From assembly GCF_040958095.1 (NCBI RefSeq), contig NC_091160.1:43628646-43692645 (forward strand): 64,000 bases of DNA, read 5' to 3'. The translations under genes were made by a program, and so were the position numbers. Below are positions 46,800-57,420 of the stretch, piece after piece. The DNA is from Procambarus clarkii. Its lineage: Eukaryota > Arthropoda > Malacostraca > Decapoda > Cambaridae. Each line of letters starts with the position of its first letter. The stretch's first letter is position 1. A model generated the notes under the pieces. The model did no database searches and was not told the DNA's origin. It saw nothing but the letters and a program-made list of their open reading frames with translations.

Positions 46800-47102
46800 T
46801 TCACCTAGTTCACCTAGTTGTGTTTGCGGGGGTTGAGCTTTGCTCTTTCGGCCCGCCTCTCAACTGTCAATCAACTGTTTACTATCTACTATTTTTTTTT
46901 TTCCACACCACACACACACACACACCCCAGCAAGCAGCCCGTGACAGCTGACTAACTCCCAGGTACCTATTTACTGCTAGGTAACAGGGGCATTCAGGGT
47001 GAGAGAAATTTTGCCCATTTGTTTCTGCCTGGTGCGGGAATCGAACCCGCGCCACAGAATTACGAGTCCTGCGCGCTATCCACCAGGCTACCAGGCCCCC
47101 AA
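46800..47102 (-). mobile_element. tRNA-derived SINE, family C
   Basis: On the minus strand: tRNA-like head with GGCCTGGTAGCCTGGTGGAT, B-box region GCGGGTTCGATTCCCGCACC, body CCTAGCAGTAAATAGGTACC, and a 3' part GGGCCGAAAGAGCAAAGCTC with CCCCCGCAAACACAACTAGG. Pieces of its 3' part recur at 48775 and 52943. Confidence 0.8.
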
Positions 47103-47629
47103 CTTGCCCCCAGCATGTGAATCGGCTGGGTTGTTAGGACAACTAGTAGAAAGTTTAAACTAGAATACTTAAACTATTAGAAAAGTTACACAACAGTTAG
47201 TGCATTCGGATCTCAAGCTATTGATTTTGTGTCCTATGCCTGGAGAATGAGACTGCCTCTGTTTACCTAGCAATAAATAGGTACCCGAGAGTCAACAGTG
47301 GTAGGTCACATACTGGGAAGGTCAGTTGTTGGCTAAGGAGACCTCGATAAACAATGGAAACCAATAATCACACTGCCAACCATTATAGGTGCCAAGACAT
47401 TTCATGTTACCATTATCCACTTTTTGTTTCATAATAATAATATTTTAGTCATAATATGCAGGCAAAATACATAAGAAGAGGTATAATTGTAGGTACAGGG
47501 GCTGCACATAAAAAGAAGCAAATACTATGCAAAGCAATACAGGAAAATCTATTTTATGAACTTTATAACCTGAGTATCAGCAGCAGAGTCCATTTACACC
47601 TAATAATTTATTTTAATTCCCATTGTCTG

Positions 47630-47745
47630 GGACAGGAGGCCCAAGTTTCTCTAGGCCTCAGACCTTCACTTGGATGCAACCCACAGCAGTTTAACTCTTG
47701 GGTACCTATTTTACTGCTAGGTCAACAGGCGCATCAAGTGTAATG
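47630..47745 (-). mobile_element. SINE body fragment
   Basis: Reverse of CACCTGATGCGCCTGTTGAC-like body and CTAGCAGTAAAATAGGTACC; ends with CCTGTCCCAGACAATGG in reverse, a common SINE end. Confidence 0.6.
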
Positions 47746-47970
47746 AAGCACGCTCAACTACTGGTCCTGAATGCAGAACTAAATCTGGAGCCCTCGACTG
47801 TGAGCTAAGGACATAGACCATTGTGGTACAGAACCCATTTATGAACAAAAATATGGAGAAATATGCTTTAAATTTGTGGGAATTGTTTCACTATTTGGGA
47901 ATTAAGTAAAAGGGAATAATGTTAGTGTTAATGGTTTTTAAATTGTTTATTATTACTATTGGGATTCTAG

Positions 47971-48251
47971 CTGCCCAGGAAGAAGTTTTCAAGGAAGAGG
48001 AGGAGGAAAGGGAATTAAGCAATAAGAATCAAGTGCCAGATACATCGGAGAGCAATGACAAGCGACCATCAGTCTCAGGTGAGAGTGGTCAAAGTGGACA
48101 TTCCAGCAAATCTGAGCGTGTTGAGGAGATGGAGCAGTCGAGCGACGGAAGTCGTGCAGATAATGAGAGAAGGATGAAAAAAACCGCAAGTAGTTCTTCA
48201 GACAGTAGCAGCAGTCCAAAGTTATCAAGTTCATCATCATTTGATAATTGA
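47971..48251 (+). CDS. KXD1: KxDL motif-containing protein 1, exon 3 (C-terminal tail)
   Basis: Acceptor GGGATTCTAG, phase matching exon 2 (split Ala codon), stop TGA at 48249-48251. It encodes a 92-residue disordered tail: an acidic patch (VFKEEEEEREL), a Ser/Gly/Lys/Glu region, then a Ser-rich end (TASSSSDSSSSPKLSSSSS). Vertebrate KXD1 also has an acidic, Ser/Thr-rich tail after the helical domain, without strict sequence conservation. Confidence 0.88.
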
Positions 48252-48415
48252 ACTCAGAGCAATATAATTTATTTATCAAAATACTTATATTAAACTAAAT
48301 AGTTTTATAAGGCTATTTTGTACCTGATCTAGAGTAATAGTATATTACTGTATCAGTAATGTCTGTAACCTTAAGTTAAGTTGTGCATATAATAAAAATT
48401 TTCCTCGACATCTGA
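48252..48415 (+). terminator. KXD1: KXD1 3'UTR and polyadenylation signal
   Basis: AATAAA at 48391-48396 lies 140 bp after the stop, followed at about 20 bp by a T-rich stretch (TCTGATTTTTTTTTTTCCGTG), the usual signal arrangement. Confidence 0.7.
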
Positions 48416-48769
48416 TTTTTTTTTTTCCGTGTAGCACTATTTCTACTGCTAAACTGTGACCATCACACTCGACTCTCTCCATCACCTCTCCTCTCTCTGG
48501 CCCACACACATATACAAGACCAATAAATGCTGGAGAGCTGTCTCTTTAAATTATTGGCCTTGGACTAGAACTATTAGAATATCTCTCATCTCTCCTGCCT
48601 CCTCTTCTATTCCTGAGAGGTCTGCTTTCCCAGCCTGTTTCTTCTCGATTTGCCACTCCGTAAAAAATACAATGTTTATGCTTAACCAGAAACATCTGAA
48701 CCCAGGCAACCAACTTAGCCTATCGAAGCCGATGATCAGAAAGTGTCAATATTTTGCTTTTATTGTGTT

Positions 48770-48870
48770 TACTAGTTTACTAGTTGTGTTTTTGCGGGGT
48801 TGAGCTTTGCTCTTTCGGCCCGCCTCTCAACTGTCAATCAACTGTTTACTAACTACTGTTGTTAGTACTG
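48770..48870 (-). mobile_element. SINE family C fragment
   Basis: ACTAGTTGTGTTTTTGCGGG then GTTGAGCTTTGCTCTTTCGG and CCCGCCTCTCAACTGTCAAT, as in 46810-46870. Confidence 0.7.
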
Positions 48871-49083
48871 TATGTCACATTTTTAACGGATTGGTGGATT
48901 CCATAAAAATTGCAGCATACAGTATTAGGCGAGAGGACGGGTTAAAAGCTCTCCTTGGTCTCCTCGGCATGTACTGGGAATGCTGCAGCTACATCACCCG
49001 ATCTCTGCCCCCAGCATTCTGCAACTAACTGTAGTCCTCTCATTTCTGTTCAGACAAAATTAATTGTTATTAGTGTTTTTTAC

Positions 49084-49114
<31 letters not shown>

Positions 49115-49245
49115 GCTGTCAATTGTGACCATTAATCAGTAATGTCAGTTTCATATAGTTAAACATTTACTAGTTGAATTTTATCCAAATTCATGATCTG
49201 GTCCACAATTTGCATCTCTCTCCATTGAGACATTTAATATATAGA
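48871..49245. other. No gene seen; poly(T) at 49086-49112
   Basis: Contains a long T run (possibly the reverse of a retroposon A tail) and no recognised exon. Confidence 0.45.
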
Positions 49246-49247
49246 GT

Positions 49248-49568
49248 ACAGGGAAGCCATGGTGACAAGGGGAGTGACAGGGAAGCCATGGTGACAAGGA
49301 GAGTGACAGTGAAGCCATGGTGACAAGGGGAGGACAGTGAAGCCATGGTGACAAGGAGAGTGACAGTGAAGCCATGGTGACAAGGGGAGGACAGTGAAGC
49401 CATGGTGACAAGGAGAGTGACAGTGAAGCCACGGTGACAAGGAGAGTGACAGTGAAGCCATGGTGACAAGGAGAGTGACAGTGAAGCCACGGTGACAAGG
49501 AGAGTGACAGTGAAGCCACGGTGACAAGGAGAGTGACAGTGAAGCCATGGTGACAAGGGGAGTGACAG
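49248..49568 (+). repeat. 26/29-bp minisatellite (GAAGCCATGGTGACAAGG)
   Basis: Units ACAGTGAAGCCATGGTGACA plus AGGAGAGTG (29 bp) alternate with a shorter version with AGGGGAGG. About 11 copies. Confidence 0.9.
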
Positions 49569-49970
49569 GATGAATCTACCCTTGTTTTGACTGAATTCTC
49601 TGTCTTTTTCTGTTACATGCCAAAATTAATGCTAAAAAATAATGTGGACTGAAACATCTCATTAAACTACCACAAATTCATTGCCAATTATAGCTTGACA
49701 GCTATTTACTAATTACTAATAGTACAGCTATATACTAATTATAGCTGTACTGGATCAACACATAACACAGATCACCCATCTCAAACAATTGTTTTGATTA
49801 CAGAAGTAACCATCTATGTTTAATTTCTTTGTACATCAGTATACATATTAGATCTTAGTGATATACATAACTACTTTAAATTAAAGTGCATGTGTGTGGA
49901 ATAACCAGTGCATAGTTTCAACACTAGGTGTTATGCTTGAATTTCTGAAACATATACTGTATATGCAGAC

Positions 49971-50131
49971 GATGAGTCACAATAACGTGGCTGAAGTATG
50001 TTGACCAGACAACACACTAGAAGGTGAAGGGACGACGACGTTTCAATCTGTCCTGGACCATTCTCAAGTCGATCGACGAAACGTTGTCATCCCTTCACCT
50101 TCTAGTGTGTGGTCTGGTCAATATACTGTAC
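49971..50131. mobile_element. Foldback/MITE-like palindromic element, copy 2
   Basis: Same element as 10878-11051: ATGTTGACCAGACAACACAC against GTGTGTGGTCTGGTCAATAT, with inner GGGACGACGACGTTTCAATC against GACGAAACGTTGTCATCCCT. It keeps the outer flank CACAATAACGTGGCTGAAGT on the left only. Confidence 0.82.
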
Positions 50132-50614
50132 TGTATATATATATATGGCTGAGACACTTGCTGGATAAACAGAATATGATGCTGAATTATTTCACTTCAA
50201 TTATTATGAATGAATTCATTTGTTTAAATGAAGTACATGACATGTGAGATAAAAGAGAAAATTGTGCAATTGAAGCCGAGAGGGAGAATAAGTAGGGAAG
50301 GAAAGGGACTAGTGGAATAAAGGCTCTAGTTAGAAAAAAATAGACATGTATATACATTGCCAGAGGACTACATAAATGCCTGCTTGCCAACCCCCTACGT
50401 TTGAATGTGATGCAAGGGTGTGCTGTGAATTACCATAAATTTTCTGAGGGCCACCACTGCCCATGGGATGGGTATGGGTTCACCACTCCCCATGGAATGG
50501 GTATGGGGGTGCTTAAATGAACTGAAATAAACTACAGGAGGAAAGAAATTATATTGTTGACTATTGCAGGTAATCTGAGATGTGAAAGATGATTTTAATG
50601 AAAATAATAATTCA

Positions 50615-50775
50615 TTTTGTTGGGGACAGGCAGCCTGTGTATATACAGGTACTGTATATACTGATCCTTCCCAAGATGCAACTCCATAACAGTTGCCTAA
50701 TTTCTGGATACCTACTGTATTTACTGCTAGGTAAACAGAGGCATTAGGTGAAAGGAAATTTAACATGAATAAAAG
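50615..50775 (-). mobile_element. SINE body fragment
   Basis: Reverse of CACCTAATGCCTCTGTTTAC, CTAGCAGTAAATACAGTAGG and a CCTGTCCCCAACAAAATG end. Diverged, with TATATACAGTACC duplications. Confidence 0.6.
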
Positions 50776-51383
50776 CCTTTCAAACCACTTTGCAAGACAA
50801 AGGACGAGATGGCCTAATGAAATCATTAAGTTACAATCTTGACTACTAAACAGTTATCTATAACCGTAATAAGACAATCACAAGTTGGATTTCATACGTA
50901 TAAAATGAGTCAGTCAGAACACACATGGAAGGTGCTGTACAGTTCTAGCCTAATTACGAAACTACTGTATCATTGAAACTACAAACTATAACTATCCGTG
51001 TTCGTGTAATCATACTTCCTGTCCTCGTTAGGGCCATTAGTGAGATAGTGGCCCCTCAGGTAAATTAAATCGCAGACAGCTTTGAGCCCCTTATATAATT
51101 ACCCAAATACACCCAAAACTAATTAGAATTTTGTAACTATGGAAGAAATATAACATATTTGTTTGCTATAATATTGATGCTAAATGTACAGCATTAAAGA
51201 AAATTATTTTTATATTTAATAAACAAATTTTTATAATGAAATCGTATGAAAAATACGAGTTTCAAGGGAAGCATTTTGAGATGTCTTTGTGGGTTCTTAC
51301 AGTTACCCAAAACCATACAAATTAACCACTCAAAATTAGTTGGAATTATGTAAATAAATAAATAAAAATGTTCGTATTTGGGT

Positions 51384-51570
51384 CCCGGTAGTACAGTCGG
51401 GTTTGTTCTCCATGCACAATTGAGAATTTCGGGATAGAATTTCGGGTGGGACAGAAATAATTGGGCTCATTTCCTTTCACCTAATGCAACTGTTCATCTA
51501 GCAGTAAATAGGTACCAGGAGTTAGTCAGCTTGTTGTGAGGCTGCATCCTGAGTGGGGTCAGTAATTTGA
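51384..51570 (+). mobile_element. tRNA-derived SINE, diverged
   Basis: GTCCCGGTAGTACAGTCGGG (head), then CTCATTTCCTTTCACCTAAT, CATCTAGCAGTAAATAGGTA and TTGTGAGGCTGCATCCTGAG. Confidence 0.65.
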
Positions 51571-51585
51571 CCTTTGAGTCATATA

Positions 51586-51589
<4 letters not shown>

Positions 51590-51667
<78 letters not shown>
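51590..51667 (+). repeat. (TA)n microsatellite
   Basis: TA repeats ending directly at a foldback element. Confidence 0.95.
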
Positions 51668-51671
<4 letters not shown>

Positions 51672-51905
51672 CCGAAAAAGTAAGATTAATAATTCTAACA
51701 CGAATTTTCTCAATCTTTCGTACATTTCTTTTCACTGCTGGTGGTAATTCAAAAATCAATTCTCCAAAATTCATTTTTATTTTAGACTAGAAATAAAAAT
51801 GAATTTTGGAGAATTGATTTTTGAATTACCACCAGCAGTGAAAAGAAATGTATGAAAGATTGAGAAAATTCGTGGTATAATTATTAATCTTACTTTTTCG
51901 GTCAT
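51668..51905. mobile_element. Foldback element with about 116-bp arms
   Basis: The left arm begins ATGACCGAAAAAGTAAGATT and the right arm ends AATCTTACTTTTTCGGTCAT. Arms 51668-51783 and 51790-51905 are inverted copies with only a few mismatches and a six-base centre. TA flanks on the left, ATTTAATAATATA on the right. Non-coding. Confidence 0.9.
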
Positions 51906-51948
51906 ATTTAATAATATATGTCTACAGGAAAGACTGCTACCAAAATAT

Positions 51949-51949
51949 A

Positions 51950-51985
<36 letters not shown>
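51949..51985 (+). repeat. (TA)n tract
   Basis: Short TA run. Confidence 0.93.
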
Positions 51986-51991
<6 letters not shown>

Positions 51992-52115
51992 AAACTCACA
52001 CCCCAGAAGTGACTCGAATCCATATTGCCAGGAGCACTCTTCTACTGGTGTACAGGACACCTTAACCACCCGACCATCATGACTGGACAAAAGATGATGG
52101 TAGCCGAGGCTAATA
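51986..52115 (-). mobile_element. tRNA-like SINE head, left of head-to-head pair
   Basis: On the minus strand: CATGATGGTCGGGTGGTTAA (A box), GGTGTCCTGTACACCAGTAG, and GGATTCGAGTCACTTCTGGG (B box), then GTGTGAGTTTTCAG. Confidence 0.75.
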
Positions 52116-52225
52116 CCCCATCATCCCGCCGGCACTATGATGGTAATCTTGAGCATAGTATTTCATCAAATCACCTCATTCTTTGGGGCATACACGTGAG
52201 GAACACAAATGCGAAATTTTGTCCG

Positions 52226-52360
52226 GTCATGATGGTCGAGTGGTTAAGGTGTACTGTACACCAGTTGCAGAGTGCTCCTAGCAGTATGGGTTTGAGTCAC
52301 TTCTGGGGTGTGAGTTTTCAGTTGCATATATGCCTGGGGACCATTCAGGCTTGTTCGCAT
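52226..52360 (+). mobile_element. tRNA-like SINE head, right of head-to-head pair
   Basis: CATGATGGTCGAGTGGTTAA (A box), GGTGTACTGTACACCAGTTG and GGGTTTGAGTCACTTCTGGG (B box), then GTGTGAGTTTTCAGTTGCAT and a CATATATGCCTGGGGACC end. The mirror copy is at 51986-52115. Confidence 0.78.

Positions 52361-52852
<492 letters not shown>

Positions 52853-52942
<90 letters not shown>
52853..52942 (+). repeat. (TA)n microsatellite
   Basis: TA run attached to the right end of the MITE. Confidence 0.95.
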
Positions 52943-52945
<3 letters not shown>

Positions 52946-53048
52946 ACAGTTGAGAGGTGGGACCAAAGAGCTTGGGATCAACCCCCGCAAGCACAACTAG
53001 GTGAGTACAGGCTGCCTGTCCCCCCCGACACTAAAAAAAAAAAAAATA
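52943..53048 (+). mobile_element. SINE family C 3' end with A tail
   Basis: ATTGACAGTTGAGAGGTGGG, then ACCCCCGCAAGCACAACTAG, GTGAGTACAGGCTGCCTGTC and a short A run. Confidence 0.7.
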
Positions 53049-53230
53049 TTGATAATGAATGTTATAACAAGAGAATGTATATTTTTTCTTCACATAATTT
53101 TACATCTTGGGAAATTTACGGACTGCTCAAAATTTGTTGAAATGTGGAATTACTTGTTTTTGTTATCGACTTGATAATTTTCTGGCAATAATGGCTTGTG
53201 GTAATATTCTCTCAGCAATGAAAGATTCGG

Positions 53231-53238
53231 TGACGTCA
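53231..53238. promoter_or_regulatory. CRE-like palindrome TGACGTCA
   Basis: Perfect CREB/ATF palindrome in the sequence CGGTGACGTCACGAGG, 470 bp before the EXOC7 start codon. Function is inferred from the motif and position only. Confidence 0.5.
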
Positions 53239-53287
53239 CGAGGGCGCGTAGAATTAGTATCCAAAAAGATCCCCAGAAAAAAACCGA

Positions 53288-53295
53288 TGACGTCA
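53288..53295. promoter_or_regulatory. CRE-like palindrome TGACGTCA
   Basis: Second perfect site, in CGATGACGTCACGAAG, 57 bp after the first with almost the same flanks. A third, half-matching TGACGTAG lies near 53433. Confidence 0.5.
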
Positions 53296-53399
53296 CGAAG
53301 TAAGCATAAAATACAAAAATATACTTTCGTTCCGTTAAGTTAGAATAGTTTAGGCTTGTTTAGGATAAGTTAAATAACACTAGGATAGGTTAAGCTAGT

Positions 53400-53707
53400 A
53401 TATGTTAAATTAAGTGGCGTTTAAAAGAGCAGCGATGACGTAGAACGGCCTACTTTATGGCCGGTTTTGAATCGTGTCTAGTCTGGCCCACAGGAACATA
53501 AGCGACCATCAGCCCAGCTGATCACTGTCAACACGGGGCGTTGTTGTGGGCTCCAGCGGTCGGCTGGCGAACTCTTCTTCCAAACTGCACCTATTATTAA
53601 AAAAGAAGATTTACCAGAATTAACCTGACGGCCACTAGCATTCTGGTGGCCTCATCGAGGACAGGAAGCCGGCGGCTTGTCAAAGGCCCTTTTTATTTGC
53701 TTTGAAG
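53400..53707 (+). promoter_or_regulatory. EXOC7: Putative EXOC7 promoter and 5'UTR
   Basis: Mixed GC content between AT-rich repeats and the first coding exon; contains a family R2 repeat in reverse at 53630-53690 (GACAGGAAGCCGGCGGCTTG). No TATA box is evident at a fixed spacing. Confidence 0.35.
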
Positions 53708-53761
53708 ATGATTGAACAAACCGTAGAAAAGAGAATGGACGTCTCTAGGCAGTTAGAAAAA
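53708..53761 (+). CDS. EXOC7: Exocyst complex component 7 (Exo70), exon 1
   Basis: Exo70 tethers secretory vesicles to the plasma membrane as part of the octameric exocyst; its C-terminus (not in the window) binds PI(4,5)P2. This microexon encodes MIEQTVEKRMDVSRQLEK and ends AAA/GTACGC in phase 0, so it joins to exon 2 starting GAA ATG. The peptide fits the family N-terminus, where RREIEDKLKQEEE-like coiled coil precedes the conserved segment. It was chosen because phase, donor, start codon and coiled-coil character all agree; a different first exon remains possible. The six exons join to 275 residues, about two fifths of a typical Exo70. Confidence 0.7.
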
Positions 53762-54112
53762 GTACGCAGCAGTGGCGGTGAAGCTCAACTTTGATTAATA
53801 ACTTAATTATTGATAATTGTTCTAAAAGAGCCCCAAGTCTAGGCGGTAATATAAAAAACTAATCCCAGGATATAACCTCATTTTGTCAGTGATGTTACAC
53901 ATATATGCTGTATATATAAACAAATTTGCTTGTTATTTTCGTTAGGTTAAATTTATTTAACTATTATGAGTCACTTCCTCTGTGCTGTGACAAACTGATT
54001 GATGATGAAGATTAAGCCACCCAAGAGGTGGCACGGGCATGAATAGCCCGTAAGTGGTGGCCCTTTTGAGCCATTACCAGTATCAAAAGATGATAGGCAA
54101 TAGGCAAAAGAC

Positions 54113-54378
54113 AGTCTCTGTGGTGCAGTGGTAAGACACTCGCCTGGCGTTCCGCGGGCGCTTTGTCATGGGTTCGTATCCTGGCCGGGGAGGATTTACT
54201 GGGCGCAAATCCTTAACTGTAGCCTCTGTTTAACTCAACAGTAAAATGTGTACTTGGATGTAACAACGATTCTTCGCGGCAGGGGATCGTATTCCAGGGA
54301 CCATAGGATTAAGGACTTGCCCGAAACGCTACGCGTACTAGTGGCTGTACAAGAATGTAACAACTCTTGTATATATCT

Positions 54379-54420
<42 letters not shown>
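54113..54420 (+). mobile_element. Full-length tRNA-derived SINE, family D, with 41-nt A tail
   Basis: Head GTCTCTGTGGTGCAGTGGTA, B box GGGTTCGTATCCTGGCCGGG, body CCTTAACTGTAGCCTCTGTT and CAGTAAAATGTGTACTTGG, then the CTTCGCGGCAGGGGATCGTA and CTAGTGGCTGTACAAGAATG tail, ending in 41 A. The long pure A tail suggests a recent insertion. Confidence 0.85.
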
Positions 54421-54423
<3 letters not shown>

Positions 54424-55036
54424 TGGAGATCTGTGGAGGTGCGACTGCACCCTGCGTGACGGGAGATGTCTCCCGGACCAAATGGTGACCAAATGGTGGT
54501 GACAAACTGATTTATGAGCAAAATATATATATGCACATATTACATTGTAGGCCTATATTTACAGTAATACTATATATTTTTTTTTTTGAGGTATATACAA
54601 GAGTTGTTACATTCTTGTACCACTGTTTTAGTGAATTTTTTGTAATTAAATTGAGTTATTCCATACATTGTGTAAATTATAGTGAAACAGCTCAGCATCC
54701 ATTTGGTCTGTCTTCTTTGTATAATAGGTTAGGTAATGGTTCATTAGGCTTTCATATACACTGAATTACATACTGCTCTAACATATTCCTTATGTTGATA
54801 TTAAATGCATGTACCCAGTTGTTATGCGTACATATTTCATATCATTTCATCACTGATGTGGCATCATAAGTCAGCTGTTTTGAGGCATAGATGCTTCAGT
54901 AATTTGTTTATGTTGGTAAAGTTCCAACTTGGTCCTAACTCAAAATAACAATAAACCTAATATTATTTAACCTAACCAAACTTCTCCAGAAAAGAGTAGT
55001 TAGATGGTAGAAATAAGTTGGAAGTAAGGCCGACCC

Positions 55037-55290
55037 GGGAGCCGGTTCACTGAGCGGACAGCACGCTGGACTTGTGATCCTGTGGTCCTGGGTTCGATCC
55101 CAGGCGCCGGCGAGAAACAATGGGCAGAGTTTCTTTCACCCTGATGCCCCTGTTACCTAGCAGTAAAATAAGTACCTGGGTGTTAGTCAGCTGTCACGGG
55201 CTGCTTCCTGGGGGTGGAGGCCTGGTCGAGGACCGGGCCGCGGGGACATTAAAGTCCCGAAATCATCTCAAGATAACTTCAAGATAAGGC
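55037..55290 (+). mobile_element. tRNA-derived SINE, family A
   Basis: Head GGAGCCGGTTCACTGAGCGG, B box GGTTCGATCCC, full body, end ATCTCAAGATAACTTCAAGA. Inside EXOC7 intron 1. Confidence 0.88.
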
Positions 55291-55541
55291 GACTCCTAAA
55301 TTATCTACAAAGTGACGAAATGGGTTTTGCCAGCACCAGATTTGGGAATTAGTTGGTTTATGAGGATTACATATCTCTAGAAGTACTGGCATGTACCAAT
55401 GTCAGTTTTTCTTTTCTTGTATATTATAGTCTTTGTTATGTTTGTATTAAAATACTTAGGACAAATCATTTTTTTAATGGCTACACCAAATTTAATTTGT
55501 CAGACATTGTCAATTTGACTAGGTCTTTATTCTTCATACAG

Positions 55542-55707
55542 GAAATGAGTCAGTTGGGAAATCTTCGGGAAGTCCTATCACGATCAAGTCAAGTGGCAAC
55601 CAATGTGGGTAGCATCTTGGATTCCTTTGAACATCGACTGGCCCGCCTAGAGACGACTATCCTTCCTCTGTATCAACAGACCGGCAACTTACAACGAAGA
55701 CAATTAA
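55542..55707 (+). CDS. EXOC7: Exocyst complex component 7 (Exo70), exon 2
   Basis: Acceptor CTTCATACAG, donor TTAA/GTAAG. 55 codons plus one base. EMSQLGNLREVLSRSSQ, then VGSILDSFEHRLARLETTIL and PLYQQTGNLQRRQL align with human Exo70 FIRDSLEKSDQLTKNM, ILSSFESRLMKLENSI and HKQTENLQRLQE, the N-terminal coiled coil. Confidence 0.95.
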
Positions 55708-55900
55708 GTAAGACAGCATTATTGTGTAATGACTGGTGGTTTAATTCTATTAATTGTAGATCCACAAAGCTCAACACATAGCCCTATATTGGTCTAAAAG
55801 AAATTCATAAATGTTTATAGAAAGTCCAAATGTTTGATTATCAATTATTATTTTTATTAAATATAATCAGTCTTAACATATTATCTTTGTTTTATAACAG

Positions 55901-56094
55901 ATACAGAGAAGACTTTGCAGGAATTAGACTATGTTATTAGTTTCTACAATGTCGCGGGTCAAGTGGAAGCAGTAATCAAAGAACGACCAAGTAGCATTGG
56001 AGTCCCACAGTATTTAGAAGCTATGAACCGTTTAGCAGAGACCTGCAAGTATTTTGAGCAGAATAACCCTCAGAGCGTTGAAATTGAGAATGTG
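55901..56094 (+). CDS. EXOC7: Exocyst complex component 7 (Exo70), exon 3
   Basis: Acceptor TTTATAACAG; completes an Asn codon, then TEKTLQELDYVISFYNVAGQ, matching human VEKTLSCLDHVISYYHVASD. VPQYLEAMNRLAETCKYFEQ matches the EEYLGSMAKIQKAVEYFQD segment. It ends in phase 0 at GTG before GTAATG. Confidence 0.95.
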
Positions 56095-56126
56095 GTAATG
56101 TATTTTTCTTCTGTTGCTGTAACAAT

Positions 56127-56178
56127 ATAATATAATAATAATGATGATAATAATAAGAATAAGAATAAGAATAAGAAT

Positions 56179-56212
<34 letters not shown>

Positions 56213-56215
56213 GTT
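56127..56215 (+). repeat. (AATAAG)n and (AAT)n tract in EXOC7 intron 3
   Basis: AATAATAATGATGATAATAA, then AATAAGAATAAG repeats and (AAT)n, 35 bp after the donor. Confidence 0.93.
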
Positions 56216-56639
56216 ATTCCATAGAATGTGTGTCCAAAGAACATAAAAGTAATTTACAATTGTTGGGAGAGGAGTTACACATACTGATGGAGTCACTATT
56301 ATGCAAAGCATTTCAGGCAAGAATACAGAATACTTTTTCTGTAATATTTCACTGTTTGTAAAGTTGACAGAAATAAGGGCAAAACTGCACTTTACCAAAC
56401 TGGTGATCTAAGAGGAAGTGGGATTCTAATTACTGGATATAGGGAGGGGATGGAAATTATAAAAATTAAAATTGGTTTACACACATTATTACCATGCTGT
56501 TGCTTCCGTTAAATATTTATTTTTGGTTTGGTCCTGAGGTAAGAATGGATTAAGAAAGTTAGAAATCAAATGTAGTCTAAATGCAATAGATGGAGAGCAA
56601 AGGAATTATTATGTTTGCTACAAAACAAATAATAATAAT

Positions 56640-56865
56640 ACAGTATAGGATAAAAACCCACACATGTGTATTTGTGAAATTTATGTAAAGAATTTACACA
56701 GTCTTTCACACTCGCCTGAGTGCTTTGTCAAGATCTGAGTGTGTGATTAGGATGAGACTTGCATCTCAACGTCTAATGAAGCTCCTACCCTGGAGTCCAA
56801 TCCTCTTTTCCTTCTTGCTCTCCTGACCATGTCACCTCTATTTCCAACTGCCGATGTATGTGTAT
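56640..56865 (+). repeat. Dispersed repeat, family R3
   Basis: AAACCCACACATGTGTATTT, TTATGTAAAGAATTTACACA and CTCCTGACCATGTCACCTCT, as in 43225-43455. Confidence 0.65.
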
Positions 56866-57300
56866 TTACCTTAATATCTTCTACGGAATTATGGTCATGT
56901 GTCCTTTCTGTAACCCTCCTATTGTAATCTGAGAACTGGAGTTATTAATAGAGGTGTTCATCTGGATGCTATCTCTCTTATTTTTTCTCATATCATTCTA
57001 ATTCATTTAAGCAAAGTGTACTCAATGGTCTTTATCTAAGAGCACATAGGATTTGTGACCCATCTTGCCTAGAAGCCAAACTTAAATGCTGTATAAGAGT
57101 TTCTTGGATTTAGGTTATCCCTTATAGTTCATTGAAAAAGCACACAGTAAAGCTAAAGGCATCCTTTACAATGTAATTGAAAGACGCCCCTTGGAATCTT
57201 GATATGAAAATAGTTTTGAAATTGCCATATAACCCTCTTTTTAAATAAGCTGACCCATAATGTAGCGGATACAAGACATAAAATTATTTTCAGAAGTAGT
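56866..57300. other. AT-rich intron sequence, no exon seen
   Basis: No recognised gene or element in EXOC7 intron 3 here. Confidence 0.4.
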
Positions 57301-57420
57301 TGAACATGTTTACTTTCAACTGATGCCTCTGTTCACCTAGCAGTTAATTAGTATCTGGGATTTAGGTAACTGTTTTGGATTACATCCTGGTAAAGGCCAC
57401 CAGTAGTAGGCCTAGGGCGG
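57301..57420 (+). mobile_element. SINE body fragment
   Basis: TTACTTTCAACTGATGCCTC, TGTTCACCTAGCAGTTAATT and GATTACATCCTGGTAAAGGC. Confidence 0.55.

Larger units (their letters stand above)
45359..47970 (+). other. KXD1 intron 2
   Basis: GTATGA...TTCTAG, 2.6 kb, with a MITE, long TA tract, one minus-strand SINE and SINE remnants. Confidence 0.8.
53762..55541 (+). other. EXOC7 intron 1
   Basis: GTACGC...ATACAG, 1.78 kb, holding two full SINEs (54113 and 55037) and AT-rich sequence. Confidence 0.65.

Noticed and set aside
53107-53343. Frame with RTAQNLLK, similar to human Exo70 RKAQNLLK
   Set aside because: It lies upstream of exon 1 and the order would be wrong for EXOC7; surrounding residues do not match.
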